A DNA stretch of 64,000 nucleotides from Variovorax sp. OK212 (GTDB taxonomy: Bacteria > Pseudomonadota > Gammaproteobacteria > Burkholderiales > Burkholderiaceae_C), in NCBI RefSeq assembly GCF_900112425.1, contig NZ_FOLP01000004.1:124001-188000 (forward strand), given 5' to 3'. The translations under genes and the position numbers were made by a program. Position 1 is the first letter of the stretch, and each line of letters begins with the position of its first letter. Below, one piece after another: positions 33,794 through 42,563 of this stretch. The notes under the pieces are model-generated. The model was not told where the DNA came from. It was given only the letters and a program-made list of their open reading frames with translations, and made no database searches.

Positions 33794-34992
33794 GCCGCCT
33801 TGCCGAAGACCAGCGAGCAGTTGTTGCCGCCGAAGCCGAAGGAGTTGCTCAGTGCGTAGCGCACCTCGCCGCGCGCCGGTTCGAGCCGGATCTGCGGGCC
33901 GAAGCCTTCGTCCAGCGTGCGCGTGTTCACCGTGCCCGGCATCAGGCCGCGCTCGATCGCCAGCAGGCTGACGACCGCCTCGACGATGCCCGCCGCGCCC
34001 AGCGTGTGGCCCATGAAGCCCTTGGTCGAGCTGGCGTGCGTGCGCGCGGGGAAGCGGCGCGCCACCAGCGCACCCTCGACCTCGTCGTTCTTCTGGCTCG
34101 AGGTGCCGTGCATGTTGATGTAGTCGATGGCGTCCGGCGCGAGGCCCGCGCGTGCCAGCGCCTCGTCGAGCGCGCGCTCGGCGCCCAGGCCCTCGGGGTG
34201 CGGCGTGGACATGTGGTGCGCGTCGCTCGCCTCGCCGTAGCCCAGCAGGTGCAGCGGCGCGGCGTCGGCGCCGGTCTGCACGCGCTCCACCAGCGCGAAG
34301 CCCGCCGCCTCGCCCAGGCTGATGCCGTTGCGATGGGCGTCGAACGGGCGGCAGGGCTCGGTGGAGACCAGCTCCAGCGAGTTGAAGCCGAACAGCACGC
34401 TGCCGCACAGCGTGTCGGCGCCGCCCACCACGGCCGCGTCGGCCAGGCCCAGGCGGATGAGCCGCTCGGCCGAGGCGAACACCTTGGCGCTCGAGGAGCA
34501 GGCGGTCGAAATGGTTTCGCTCGGGCCGCTGATGCCCAGCAGCTCCTGCGTGAACATGGCCAGCGAATGCGGCGTGTGCACCGCGGCGCGGCGCTGGTTC
34601 GGCGGAAAGTTGCCTTGCGCGTCGAGCTGCGTGTAGGCCAGCTCGGTCTCGCCGATGCTGGCGGTCGAGGTGCCCAGGATCAGCGCGATGCGCGAGGCGC
34701 CGTACTTCTCGCGCGCGGCAGCCACCGCTTCCATGAAGCCGTCGGCCTGCAGGCCCATGTAGGCCAGCCGGTTGTTGCGGCAGTCCCAGTGGGCGAGCGG
34801 CCCGGGCAGCCGCACGTCCTCGACGCCCTCGACGCGGCCGATCCAGGTCGGCAGCGGCGCGTCGCCGAAGTCGTTGGCGCGCAGGCCGCTGCGCGACTGC
34901 GCCAGCGCGTCGGCCAGCGCTTCCTTGCCGACACCGACGGCGGACGTCGCCGTGTAGGCGGTGATTTGGAGAGGAGAGATTCGGGACGGCAC
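33790..34992 (-). CDS. Beta-ketoacyl-ACP synthase (FabF-like)
   Basis: 400 residues. The full catalytic triad of condensing enzymes is visible: Cys165 (S-T-A-C-S-S-S), His295 (N-M-H-G-T-S-S) and His329 with Lys324 (K-G-F-M-G-H-T-L-G-A-A-G). FabF-type enzymes extend ACP-bound acyl chains by decarboxylative condensation with malonyl-ACP. Next to a half-ketosynthase and a halogenase-like enzyme, and not near fab genes, it is likelier to make a polyene or other specialised lipid than membrane fatty acid. Confidence 0.88.
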   Translation of the reverse strand: MPSRISPLQITAYTATSAVGVGKEALADALAQSRSGLRANDFGDAPLPTWIGRVEGVEDVRLPGPLAHWDCRNNRLAYMGLQADGFMEAVAAAREKYGASRIALILGTSTASIGETELAYTQLDAQGNFPPNQRRAAVHTPHSLAMFTQELLGISGPSETISTACSSSAKVFASAERLIRLGLADAAVVGGADTLCGSVLFGFNSLELVSTEPCRPFDAHRNGISLGEAAGFALVERVQTGADAAPLHLLGYGEASDAHHMSTPHPEGLGAERALDEALARAGLAPDAIDYINMHGTSSQKNDEVEGALVARRFPARTHASSTKGFMGHTLGAAGIVEAVVSLLAIERGLMPGTVNTRTLDEGFGPQIRLEPARGEVRYALSNSFGFGGNNCSLVFGKAA

Positions 34993-35038
34993 GATCTTGT
35001 AGTTGGGCTGGCTGGCAAGGCGCGCGAAGCGCAGAAAA

Positions 35039-35068
35039 GTATCAAAAACGTCAGGAAACGAATGTAAA
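35039..35068 (-). promoter_or_regulatory. Possible promoter of the ketosynthase gene set
   Basis: On the minus strand, TTTACA (35068-35063) and TGATAC (35044-35039) resemble -35 and -10 boxes with an 18-base spacer. They lie in a locally AT-rich stretch about 45 bases before the ketosynthase ATG. The remaining gap up to the AmpG-like gene shows nothing else. Confidence 0.4.
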
Positions 35069-35115
35069 CGCGAACAGCCTACCAGTTGCGCGGGGCGCCC
35101 GGCGTCGGCCTTGTC

Positions 35116-36522
35116 CTATAGGGTGTCCGCGTCTTCCCGACGTCCGTGCGGGTCGCCGCGGGTGGTCGTGAGCCGCGACGCCAGCGCCACCAGCACCAGC
35201 ACCGGCGCGCCCAGCAGCGCGGTGGCAATGAAGAAGGTGCTGTAGCCGTAGGCGTCGACGAAGACGCCCGAATAACCGGCGATGAACTTGGGCAGCAGCA
35301 GCATCAGCGAGCTGAACAGGGCGTATTGCGTGGCCGAGTAGCTGATGTTCGTCAGGCTCGACAGGTACGCAATGAAGGCCGCCGAGGCGATGCCGCCGGC
35401 CAGGTTGTCGGCCGAGACCACGGCGATCAGCGCCGTCAGGTCGTGCCCGCGCGAGGCCAGCCAGGCGAACAGCAGGTTGCTGGCGGCGCTGAGCACCGCG
35501 CCCAGCATCAGCACCCGCATCACGCCCAGGCGCATCGACAGCACGCCGCCCACGAAGGCGCCCACCAGCGTCATGACCACGCCGTAGATCTTGCTGACCG
35601 TGGCCACCTCGTCCTTGGTGAAGCCCATGTCCACGTAGAACGGGTTGGCCATGATGCCCATCACCACGTCGCTGATGCGGTAGATGGCAATCAGCGAGAG
35701 GATCAGCGCGGCTTGCCACTTGTAGCGGCGGATGAAGTCGGCAAAGGGCTCGATGAGCGCGCCCTGCAGCCATTCGGCCGCGTTCTTCGCCTTGGGCAGC
35801 GCGCGCTGCACCGGTTCGGGCGACAGCAGCACGGTGACGACGCCCACCGCCATCGAGCCGGCCATCACCAGGTAGGCCGTCTTCCAGGCGCCGTTCTGGT
35901 AGGCCGCGGCCCCCGTGGCGGCCACGGCCGGCGCCACCTCGGCCCAGGCCGCGACCCACAGCACGCCCGCGCCGGCCCAGATCATGGCGAGCCGGTAGCC
36001 CGTCTGGTAGGCGGCGGCCAGCGCGGCCTGCTTGCGCGATTCGGCCGATTCGATGCGAAAGGCGTCCAGCGCGATGTCTTGCGTGGCCGAGCCGAAGGCC
36101 ACCAGCAGCGCGCACCAGATCAGCGGCGTGAGCCCCAGGCGCGGGTCGTTCATGGCCATGCCGACCAGCCCCGCGACGACCAGGCCCTGCGCCAGCAGCA
36201 GCCAGCCGCGCCGGCGCCCCAGCAGCGTGGTCAGCGGCGGCAGCGGCAGCCGGTCGACCAGCGGCGCCCAGACCCACTTGAAGCCGTAGGCCAGCCCGAC
36301 CCAGCTCAGGTAGCCGATGGTGGTGCGGTCGATGCCCGCCTCGCGCAGCCGGAAGCTCAGCGTGCCCAGCACCAGCAGCAGCGGCAGCCCCGCCGAAAAA
36401 CCCAGCGCCAGCATGCGCAGCGTGGCGGGTTCGAGGTAGACCTTCAGCGCGTCGCGCCAGGGCGGGGTGGGGGAGGTGGGGGTTTCTGCAGGCGATGCGG
36501 ACATGGGTGAGGGATTGTCCAT
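35116..36522 (-). CDS. AmpG-like MFS permease
   Basis: 468 residues, about twelve to fourteen membrane segments. The N-terminal region (L-G-F-S-A-G-L-P-L-L-L-V, then G-Y-L-S-W-V-G-L-A-Y-G-F-K-W-V-W-A-P) is the characteristic AmpG start. AmpG imports anhydromuropeptides for cell-wall recycling and, in some bacteria, beta-lactamase induction. An ATG 6 codons further in (M-S-A-S-P) is also possible. It is divergent from the M48 protease gene, with starts about 60 bases apart. Confidence 0.88.
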   Translation of the reverse strand: MDNPSPMSASPAETPTSPTPPWRDALKVYLEPATLRMLALGFSAGLPLLLVLGTLSFRLREAGIDRTTIGYLSWVGLAYGFKWVWAPLVDRLPLPPLTTLLGRRRGWLLLAQGLVVAGLVGMAMNDPRLGLTPLIWCALLVAFGSATQDIALDAFRIESAESRKQAALAAAYQTGYRLAMIWAGAGVLWVAAWAEVAPAVAATGAAAYQNGAWKTAYLVMAGSMAVGVVTVLLSPEPVQRALPKAKNAAEWLQGALIEPFADFIRRYKWQAALILSLIAIYRISDVVMGIMANPFYVDMGFTKDEVATVSKIYGVVMTLVGAFVGGVLSMRLGVMRVLMLGAVLSAASNLLFAWLASRGHDLTALIAVVSADNLAGGIASAAFIAYLSSLTNISYSATQYALFSSLMLLLPKFIAGYSGVFVDAYGYSTFFIATALLGAPVLVLVALASRLTTTRGDPHGRREDADTL

Positions 36523-36581
36523 GAGTGACGGGGGCCATCGGGGCGCCGTTTGTCTTCATTTGTTCCTATGATCCGGCCCCT

Positions 36582-37448
36582 ATGTGCATACGATGCGATC
36601 GCTCCGAATTCGCCGCGCCGGCCGCGGCGTCGCCCTGGAATCCACGGCGGGCCTTCCTGCTGGCCGCGGCCGGCGTGGCCGGCACGGCCCTGAGCGGCGC
36701 GGCGCTGGCGCAGGTCAACGTCGGCAATGCCTCGATGGCGCGCAACCTCGTGCCCGCCGACAAGATCGAGGCGGCCGGCGTTCAGCAGTACGGCCAGCTG
36801 CTCGAACAGGCACGCGCCAAGGGCGCGCTGGCGGGCGACGGCAACCCGCAGCTGCAGCGCCTGCGCGCCATCGCGAACCGCCTCATTCCCTTCGCCACGC
36901 CGTGGAACGCACGTGCCCGCGAGTGGAAGTGGGAGGTCAACCTGATCGGCAGCAAGCAGATCAACGCCTTCTGCATGCCCGGCGGCAAGATCGCCTTCTT
37001 CACCGGCATCCTCGAGCAGCTCAAGCTCAGCGACGACGAAGTCGCCATGGTCATGGGCCACGAGATGGCCCACGCGCTGCGCGAGCACGCGCGCGCCCGC
37101 ATGGCCAAGAGCGCGGGCACCGGCGCGGCGCTCTCCATCGGTGCGCAATTGCTCGGCCTGGGGCAGGTGGGCGATCTGGCGGCGCGCGCCGGCACGCAGC
37201 TCATCACCCTCAAGTTCAGCCGCAGCGACGAGACGGAGGCCGACCTGGTGGGCCTGGAGCTCGCCGCGCGCGCGGGCTTCGATCCGAAGGCGTCGGTGTC
37301 GCTGTGGCAGAAGATGGCCACGGCCTCCAAGAACCAGGGCGGATTGAATTTCCTGTCGACGCACCCGACCGGGCCGGACCGCATTGCGAAGCTGGAGGCG
37401 AATTTGCCGAAGGTGGAGAAGCTCTACCGCGACGCCAGGAAGAGCTGA
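36582..37448 (+). CDS. M48 family metalloprotease, exported
   Basis: 288 residues from the ATG at 36582; an upstream in-frame ATG at 36525 is inside the AmpG promoter region and unlikely. A signal peptide follows an early polar part (P-R-R-A-F-L-L-A-A-A, cleavage near A-L-A-Q). The zinc motif is H160-E-M-A-H164, and a third ligand glutamate fits S-D-E-T-E-A-D near residue 217. M48 proteins of this size are periplasmic proteases acting in outer-membrane protein quality control (BepA/LoiP type). The gene is followed immediately by the tandem repeat array. Confidence 0.9.
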   Translation: MCIRCDRSEFAAPAAASPWNPRRAFLLAAAGVAGTALSGAALAQVNVGNASMARNLVPADKIEAAGVQQYGQLLEQARAKGALAGDGNPQLQRLRAIANRLIPFATPWNARAREWKWEVNLIGSKQINAFCMPGGKIAFFTGILEQLKLSDDEVAMVMGHEMAHALREHARARMAKSAGTGAALSIGAQLLGLGQVGDLAARAGTQLITLKFSRSDETEADLVGLELAARAGFDPKASVSLWQKMATASKNQGGLNFLSTHPTGPDRIAKLEANLPKVEKLYRDARKS

Positions 37449-37449
37449 G

Positions 37450-38016
37450 TTTCTCCCTCCCCTTCCGGGGGAGGGCAGGGGTGGGGGCACGACGGCTTTC
37501 GAATAAGCGCGGCGCCTGATCGAAGGCGCGCCCTCATCCCAGCCTTCCCCCGGAAGGGGAAGGAGCAAGACACACGTCGTGCATCGCAGGCTGCTTGCCT
37601 TTCTCCCTCCCCTCCCGGGGAAGGGCGGGGTGGGGGCACGACGGCCTTCGAACAACCACGGCGCCTGATCGAAGGCGCGCCCCCATCCCAACCTTCCCCC
37701 GGAAGGGGAAGGAGCAAGACACACGTCGTGCATCGCAGGCTGCTTGCCTTTCTCCGTTCCCTCCCAGGGGAGGGCGGGGTGGGGGCACGACGGCCTTCGA
37801 ACAACCACGGCGCCTGATCGAAGGCCTGCCCCCATCCCAACCTTCCCCCGGAAGGGGAAGGAGCAAGACACATGTCGTGCATCGCAGGCTGCCTGCATTT
37901 CTCCCTCCCCTCCCGGGGGAGGGCAGGGGTGGGGGCATGACGGCCTTCGAACAACCACGGCGCCTGATCGAAGGCCTGCCCCCCATCCCAACCTTCCCCC
38001 GGGAGAGGAAGGAGCC
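37450..38016. repeat. Tandem array of four ~149-bp REP-like units (fills the 634-base gap before atzF)
   Basis: Units start at 37450, 37600, 37749 and 37898, giving periods of 150, 149 and 149 bases; the last unit lacks the linking segment. Each unit has pyrimidine-rich arms (CCCTCCCCTCCCGGGGGAGGG and CCTTCCCCCGGAAGGGGAAGG) that roughly pair with each other, and a central inverted repeat, perfect over 9 bases in unit 4 (GGCCTTCGA at 37942-37950, TCGAAGGCC at 37968-37976). It starts one base after the protease stop codon. No credible gene lies in it; the long frames are artefacts of composition. A single diverged copy in reverse orientation lies at 52749-52871. Confidence 0.9.
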
Positions 38017-38036
38017 AATCCAACACCCATTCCCGC

Positions 38037-38052
38037 TGGCACGCCGCTTGCA
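38037..38052 (+). promoter_or_regulatory. Sigma-54 (RpoN) promoter of the ureide operon
   Basis: TGGCACG-CCGC-TTGCA matches the -24/-12 consensus (TGGCACG-N4-TTGCW) exactly, with the invariant GG (38038-38039) and GC (38050-38051) ten bases apart. Transcription should begin near 38062, about 20 bases before atzF. Nitrogen-scavenging operons are classical RpoN/NtrC targets, which fits the genes downstream. Activator sites would have to lie in or beyond the repeat array. Confidence 0.8.
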
Positions 38053-38057
38053 TCTCG

Positions 38058-38071
38058 ACTTGTACACAAGT
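38058..38071 (+). promoter_or_regulatory. Palindrome ACTTGTACACAAGT, likely GntR-family operator
   Basis: An inverted repeat (ACTTGT, 2-base spacer, ACAAGT) of the TTGTNNACAA type used by FadR/FCD GntR regulators. It covers the predicted sigma-54 start site. The operon's last gene encodes a GntR/FCD regulator, so autoregulation of the whole operon is likely. This link is inferred. Confidence 0.55.
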
Positions 38072-38082
38072 TTGGATGCCTG

Positions 38083-39852
38083 ATGATGGTGCATGAAGAA
38101 AACGGATCGCCTGCCGCCGCCTGGATCGCGAAGTTCGCGCAACCCGTCGCGCACGCACGGGCCGGCGATGCCCTCGGTTTCGCCCTGCCGCTCGCCGGCC
38201 TGCGCTTCGCGGTCAAGGACAACATCGACGTGGCCGGCGTGCCCACCACCGCCGCCTGCCCGGCCTTCGAGCGGCACCCCTCGGTTCATGCGACCGTGGT
38301 GCAGCGCCTGCTCGAAGCCGGTGCATCGCTGGCCGGCAAGACCAACCTCGACCAGTTCGCCTGCGGCCTGAACGGCACGCGCTCGCCGTACGGCGAGGTG
38401 CCCAATGCCTTCGACGCACGCTACGTCTCGGGCGGCTCCAGCTCGGGCTCGGCCTACGTGGTGGCGGCCGGCGAGGTCGACTTCGCGCTCGGCACCGACA
38501 CCGCCGGCTCGGGCCGCGTGCCGGCCGGGCTCAACAACATCGTCGGGCTGAAGCCCTCGCGCGGGCTGCTGAGCGCCTTCGGCGTGGTGCCCGCGGCGCA
38601 GAGCGCCGACTGCGTTTCCATCTTCGCGCGCACCGTCGCCACCGCCGTCGATGTGCTGCTGGCCGCCGCCGGCCATGATGCGCGCGACCCGTACTCGCGG
38701 GACTTCTCGCGCGACCTGCCATTGCGCCGCCAGCCGCTGCCCGCGCGCTTCAACTTCGGCGTGCCCGACACGCTGAGCTTCTTCGGCGACACCGCCGCCG
38801 AGCAGGCCTTCAACGACGCCACCGCGCGGCTGCTGGCCCTGGGCGGCTCGCCCGTCACCATTCCCTACGCGCCGCTGGCCGAGGCGGCCGCGCTGCTGTA
38901 CGAAAGCGCGCTGGTCGCCGAGCGCTACGCCGCGGTGCGTTCGTTCTTCGACGCCCATGCGCAAGAGGTGATCGAGCCCGTGCGCGGCATCCTCGCCCAG
39001 GGCCAGGGCTACACCGCCGCCGACGTGTTCGACGCGCAGACCCGCCTGCGCGCCATTGCCCAGCAGGTCGAGCCCATGTGGCGCCACATCGACGTGCTGG
39101 TGGTGCCCACCGCGCCCACGCACTACACGCGCGAGCAGATGCGCGCCGACCCGGTCGTGCTCAACCGCAACCTGGGCGCGTACACCAACTTCGTCAACCT
39201 GCTCGACTACGCCGCGCTCTCGGTGCCCGGCAGCCTGCGCGCCGACGGCCTGCCGTTCGGCATCACGCTGATCGGGCCCTGCGGCAGCGACCTGGCATTG
39301 GCCGATCTGGGCCAGCGCTTTCATCACTCCACCGGCCTCCCGCAGGGCGCAACGGGCACGCCGCTGCCGGCGATGCGCGCCATTCCGGGGCTCGCCGCCG
39401 AGGGTGCCGACCTGCTGCCGATCGCCGTCGTCGGCGCGCACCTGTCGGGCATGCCGCTCAACAGCCAGCTCACCGAGCGCGGCGCCACGCTGCTGCGCGC
39501 CACCACCACCGCGCCGGCCTATCGCCTGCATGCGCTGCCCGGCACCGTGCCGCCCAAGCCCGGCCTGCAGCGCGTGGCCGAAGGTGGTGAAGGTAGTGAG
39601 GGCAGTGAAGGCGCCGCCATCGCGCTCGAAGTCTGGGCCGTGCCCCTCGCGCAGGTCGGCAGCTTCCTCGCGCTGATCCCGCCGCCCCTGGGCCTCGGCA
39701 GCGTCGAGCTGGCCGACGGCAGCTGGGTGAAGGGCTTCATCTGCGAAGGCCATGCACTGGCCGGCGCGCAGGACGTGACTTCGCATGGCGGCTGGCGTGC
39801 CTACGTCGCGAGCCGCACCACCCCTTCTTCTTTTTCTCCTTCTTCTCTTTGA
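38083..39852 (+). CDS. atzF: Allophanate hydrolase (AtzF)
   Basis: 589 residues from the first of two adjacent ATGs (38083, 38086). The amidase-signature triad is complete: Lys45 (A-V-K-D-N-I-D), Ser119 (S-G-G-S-S-S-G-S) and nucleophile Ser143 (G-T-D-T-A-G-S). A C-terminal domain follows from about residue 460 (V-V-G-A-H-L-S-G-M-P-L-N), interrupted by a small Gly-Glu-Ser repeat near 500-511. It hydrolyses allophanate to two CO2 and two NH3, the end step of biuret and s-triazine breakdown. The length is close to AtzF (about 605). It is the first gene after the sigma-54 promoter. Confidence 0.92.
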   Translation: MMVHEENGSPAAAWIAKFAQPVAHARAGDALGFALPLAGLRFAVKDNIDVAGVPTTAACPAFERHPSVHATVVQRLLEAGASLAGKTNLDQFACGLNGTRSPYGEVPNAFDARYVSGGSSSGSAYVVAAGEVDFALGTDTAGSGRVPAGLNNIVGLKPSRGLLSAFGVVPAAQSADCVSIFARTVATAVDVLLAAAGHDARDPYSRDFSRDLPLRRQPLPARFNFGVPDTLSFFGDTAAEQAFNDATARLLALGGSPVTIPYAPLAEAAALLYESALVAERYAAVRSFFDAHAQEVIEPVRGILAQGQGYTAADVFDAQTRLRAIAQQVEPMWRHIDVLVVPTAPTHYTREQMRADPVVLNRNLGAYTNFVNLLDYAALSVPGSLRADGLPFGITLIGPCGSDLALADLGQRFHHSTGLPQGATGTPLPAMRAIPGLAAEGADLLPIAVVGAHLSGMPLNSQLTERGATLLRATTTAPAYRLHALPGTVPPKPGLQRVAEGGEGSEGSEGAAIALEVWAVPLAQVGSFLALIPPPLGLGSVELADGSWVKGFICEGHALAGAQDVTSHGGWRAYVASRTTPSSFSPSSL

Positions 39853-39871
39853 CCTTGACCCAGGAGCCCTG

Positions 39872-40876
39872 ATGAGCACCCAAGACAAACCATCCGCGTC
39901 GCACCGCCGCCGCCGATTGCTGCAGGCCGGCGCCGCGGGCCTGGCCGTGCTGGCCGCGCCCGCCATCGTGCGCGCGCAGGGCACGCCCAAGCTGCGCATC
40001 GGCTTCTGGCCGGTGGCCGCCGGCCTGCCGTTCTTCGCGGCCGTGGACAAGGGCTACTTCAAGGAAGCCGGCCTCGACGTCGAGCCGCTCAAGTTCGCCG
40101 GCGCCCAGCAGGTCATGGAAGGCATGCTCGCCGGGCGCTGCGACGGCAGCGCCAACGGCACCGGCTCGGCCAACCTCGCCATCGGCGAGATCGCGCAGCC
40201 GGGTCTCTTCAAGATCTTCTGCACCAACCCGAGCAACGCCAAGTTCGTGCTCGACGAGTTCATCGTGGCCAAGGACAGCCCCATCAAGAGCATGGCCGAG
40301 CTGGCCGGCAAGAAGGTCGCCTCGGGCCCCGGCATCCAGAACGTCACGCTGTGCAAGACCATGCTGGAGCGCGCCGGCGCCAAGGGCGCGAGCGTGAGCG
40401 AGCTGCCCATCGGCCAGCACGTGGCCGCGCTGGTGGCGGGCCAGGTCGACGCCTGCTACACGCTGGAGCCCACCGGCACCGTGGGCCGCATGAACGGCAC
40501 CACGCGCGTCATCGAGGCCGGCGTGGTCGCCAAATACATCCTGGGCGACCCGATGGCGCCGTGGCACGGCGGCGCGGCCAGCCTCACCACCGAGTTCATC
40601 AAGAAGAACCCCGAGGTGGCGAAGAAGTACATCGCCGCCTATGCGCGCGGCGTGGAGCTGGTGCGCACCAAGCCCGACGAAGCGCGCCAGTTCATGAAGG
40701 GCTACACCGCCATCGAAGGCAAGCTCACGGCCGAAGTGCCGCTCGCGTCGTACATGCTCTACAACGAGTTCAAGCCCAGCGACGTGGCGTACTTCCAGAA
40801 GTTCTACGACCTGTTCACCGAGAAGGGCATCTTCGAGAAGAAGGTCGCGGTGGACGGCCTTCTCTACAAGGCCTGA
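39872..40876 (+). CDS. ABC transporter substrate-binding protein (NrtA/SsuA-TauA type)
   Basis: 334 residues. A Tat-type signal is clear: R-R-R-R-L-L-Q-A-G-A-A-G with cleavage near V-R-A-Q. The mature part has the SsuA/TauA/THI5-like fold (A-A-V-D-K-G-Y-F-K-E-A-G-L-D-V). It delivers a small substrate to the permease and ATPase encoded next. By context the ligand is probably a ureide such as biuret, triuret or a related amide. GGAG lies 8 bases before the ATG. The gene starts 19 bases after atzF. Confidence 0.9.
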   Translation: MSTQDKPSASHRRRRLLQAGAAGLAVLAAPAIVRAQGTPKLRIGFWPVAAGLPFFAAVDKGYFKEAGLDVEPLKFAGAQQVMEGMLAGRCDGSANGTGSANLAIGEIAQPGLFKIFCTNPSNAKFVLDEFIVAKDSPIKSMAELAGKKVASGPGIQNVTLCKTMLERAGAKGASVSELPIGQHVAALVAGQVDACYTLEPTGTVGRMNGTTRVIEAGVVAKYILGDPMAPWHGGAASLTTEFIKKNPEVAKKYIAAYARGVELVRTKPDEARQFMKGYTAIEGKLTAEVPLASYMLYNEFKPSDVAYFQKFYDLFTEKGIFEKKVAVDGLLYKA

Positions 40877-40878
40877 GC

Positions 40879-41709
40879 ATGGCCGACGCAAGCCCGACCA
40901 CGGCCGCGCCGTGGACCCCGCCGGCCGCCGGTGCCGCCACCGCCGTGCCCCGTACGCCGCTGCGCGACCGGCTGCTGCCCTTCATCGGACCCGTGGTGCT
41001 GTTCATCGCGTGGGACCTGGTGGTGCGCCTGGGCTTCATCAAGCCCATTCTTCTGCCCACGCCCGCCGACACCATCGCGGCGCTGATCACGGGGCTCGCG
41101 GGCGGACCGCTGCTCACCGACTTCGCCATGACCGTGTGGCGCACGCTGCAGGCCTTCCTCATCGCGGCGGTGGTCGGCGTGCCGCTGGGCGTGCTGCTCG
41201 GCAGCAACGAGAAGGCCTACCGCAGCGTGGAGTTCCTGATCGACTTCTTCCGCTCCACGCCTTCTTCCGCGCTGATCCCGCTGTTCCTGCTGATCTTCGG
41301 CGTGAGCGACGTCAACAAGATCGCCATCGCGGCCTTCGGCGCGCTGCTCATCGTGGTGTTCAACAGCGCCTACGGCGTGATGAACGCACGCAAGCAGCGC
41401 GTGATGGCCGCGAAGGTCATGGGCGCCTCGCGCTGGCAGGTCTTCAAGGACGTGCTGATCTGGGAGAGCCTGCAGCCCAGCTTCGTGGGCCTGCGCTCCG
41501 CGGTGTCGATGGCGCTGGTGATCGTCATCGTGGCCGAGATGTTCATCGGCTCCGACACCGGCCTGGGCCACCGCATCATCGACGCGCAGCAGGTGCTCAA
41601 CGTGAAGAGCATGTACGCGGCGATCCTCGCGGCCGGCGCGCTGGGCTATGCGCTCAACATTCTTTTTCTTGTTGCCGAGCGCCGCATCGTGCACTGGAGC
41701 GGTCGATGA
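40879..41709 (+). CDS. ABC transporter permease (SsuC/NrtB type)
   Basis: 276 residues with about six membrane segments. The cytoplasmic EAA loop is visible as A-A-K-V-M-G-A-S-R-W-Q-V-F-K-D-V near residue 175. It begins two bases after the substrate-binding protein gene and its stop overlaps the ATPase start by four bases (ATGA, 41706-41709), so the importer is a tightly coupled three-gene unit. Confidence 0.92.
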   Translation: MADASPTTAAPWTPPAAGAATAVPRTPLRDRLLPFIGPVVLFIAWDLVVRLGFIKPILLPTPADTIAALITGLAGGPLLTDFAMTVWRTLQAFLIAAVVGVPLGVLLGSNEKAYRSVEFLIDFFRSTPSSALIPLFLLIFGVSDVNKIAIAAFGALLIVVFNSAYGVMNARKQRVMAAKVMGASRWQVFKDVLIWESLQPSFVGLRSAVSMALVIVIVAEMFIGSDTGLGHRIIDAQQVLNVKSMYAAILAAGALGYALNILFLVAERRIVHWSGR

Positions 41710-42539
41710 AAGTCACGCCCGAGATCGTCATCAACGGCCCGGTGTACGCCGACGTGCCCAAGCCCGCGTTCAGGCCCGGCCCGGCCGGCACGCACATCAC
41801 CATCCGCGGGCTCACCAAGTACTTCGCGGGCTGGCCGCTGTACGAGAACTTCGACCTCGACATTCCCAAGCAGGCCATCGTCTCGGTGTTCGGCCCCAAC
41901 GGCTGCGGCAAGTCCACGCTCATCAACATGATCGCGGGGCTGATTCCCATCGACGCGGGCGAGATTTTGTTCGACGGCAAGCAGCGCAAGGACACCAAGA
42001 TCGGCTACGTGTTCCAGAACTACCGCGAGGCGATGTTCCCGTGGATGCGCACCATCGACAACATCGCCTACCCGCTGAAGCTCGAAGGCCGCAGCAAGGC
42101 CGAGGTCGACCGCCGCATGGAAGAACTGGTGGCGTCCTTCGACGTGAAGTTCGACTTGAAGCGCTTTCCGTACGAGCTCTCGGGCGGCCAGCAGCAGACC
42201 GCGTCGATCATGCGCGCGCTGGCACCCAACCCCGAGGTGCTGTTCCTCGACGAGCCGTTTTCCGCGCTCGATTTCGAGATGACCCTCTTCATCCGCGAGA
42301 AGCTGCAGGAGGTGTTCATGCAGACCGGCACCACCATGCTGCTGGTGTCGCACGACCTGGAAGAGGCCGTGTACCTCGCCGACGAAGTGCTGCTGCTCAC
42401 CAAGCGGCCCACCAGGGTGGCCGAGATCTTGCGTTATGGCGATGCGCGCCCGCGCACCGTGGAGACGTTGAGCACCGAGAGCTTCGTCGCCATGAAGAAG
42501 CTCAGCCTGGACATCTTCCAGCGCGAGGTTCGCCGCTAG
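41706..42539 (+). CDS. ABC transporter ATPase (SsuB/NrtC type)
   Basis: 277 residues. Walker A is G-P-N-G-C-G-K-S-T near residue 63, the signature L-S-G-G-Q-Q-Q near 160, and Walker B V-L-F-L-D-E-P-F-S-A-L-D near 179. The H loop is L-L-V-S-H-D-L-E-E-A. It drives the importer encoded by the two preceding genes. The N-terminal extension of about 30 residues before the ABC domain has no known role. Confidence 0.93.
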   Translation: MKVTPEIVINGPVYADVPKPAFRPGPAGTHITIRGLTKYFAGWPLYENFDLDIPKQAIVSVFGPNGCGKSTLINMIAGLIPIDAGEILFDGKQRKDTKIGYVFQNYREAMFPWMRTIDNIAYPLKLEGRSKAEVDRRMEELVASFDVKFDLKRFPYELSGGQQQTASIMRALAPNPEVLFLDEPFSALDFEMTLFIREKLQEVFMQTGTTMLLVSHDLEEAVYLADEVLLLTKRPTRVAEILRYGDARPRTVETLSTESFVAMKKLSLDIFQREVRR

Positions 42540-42563
42540 GGCGCCTTCAGCAGGAGCAACGCG

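Noticed and set aside
37450..38016. CRISPR array considered for the regular repeats
   Set aside because: Units are ~149 bases, nearly identical throughout with no variable spacers, and no cas genes are nearby. It is a tandem REP-like array.
37534..40050. 838-codon minus-strand frame through the repeat array and atzF
   Set aside because: The repeats give a periodic, low-complexity protein and the rest is antisense to AtzF. The plus strand carries complete amidase motifs, so this frame is an artefact.
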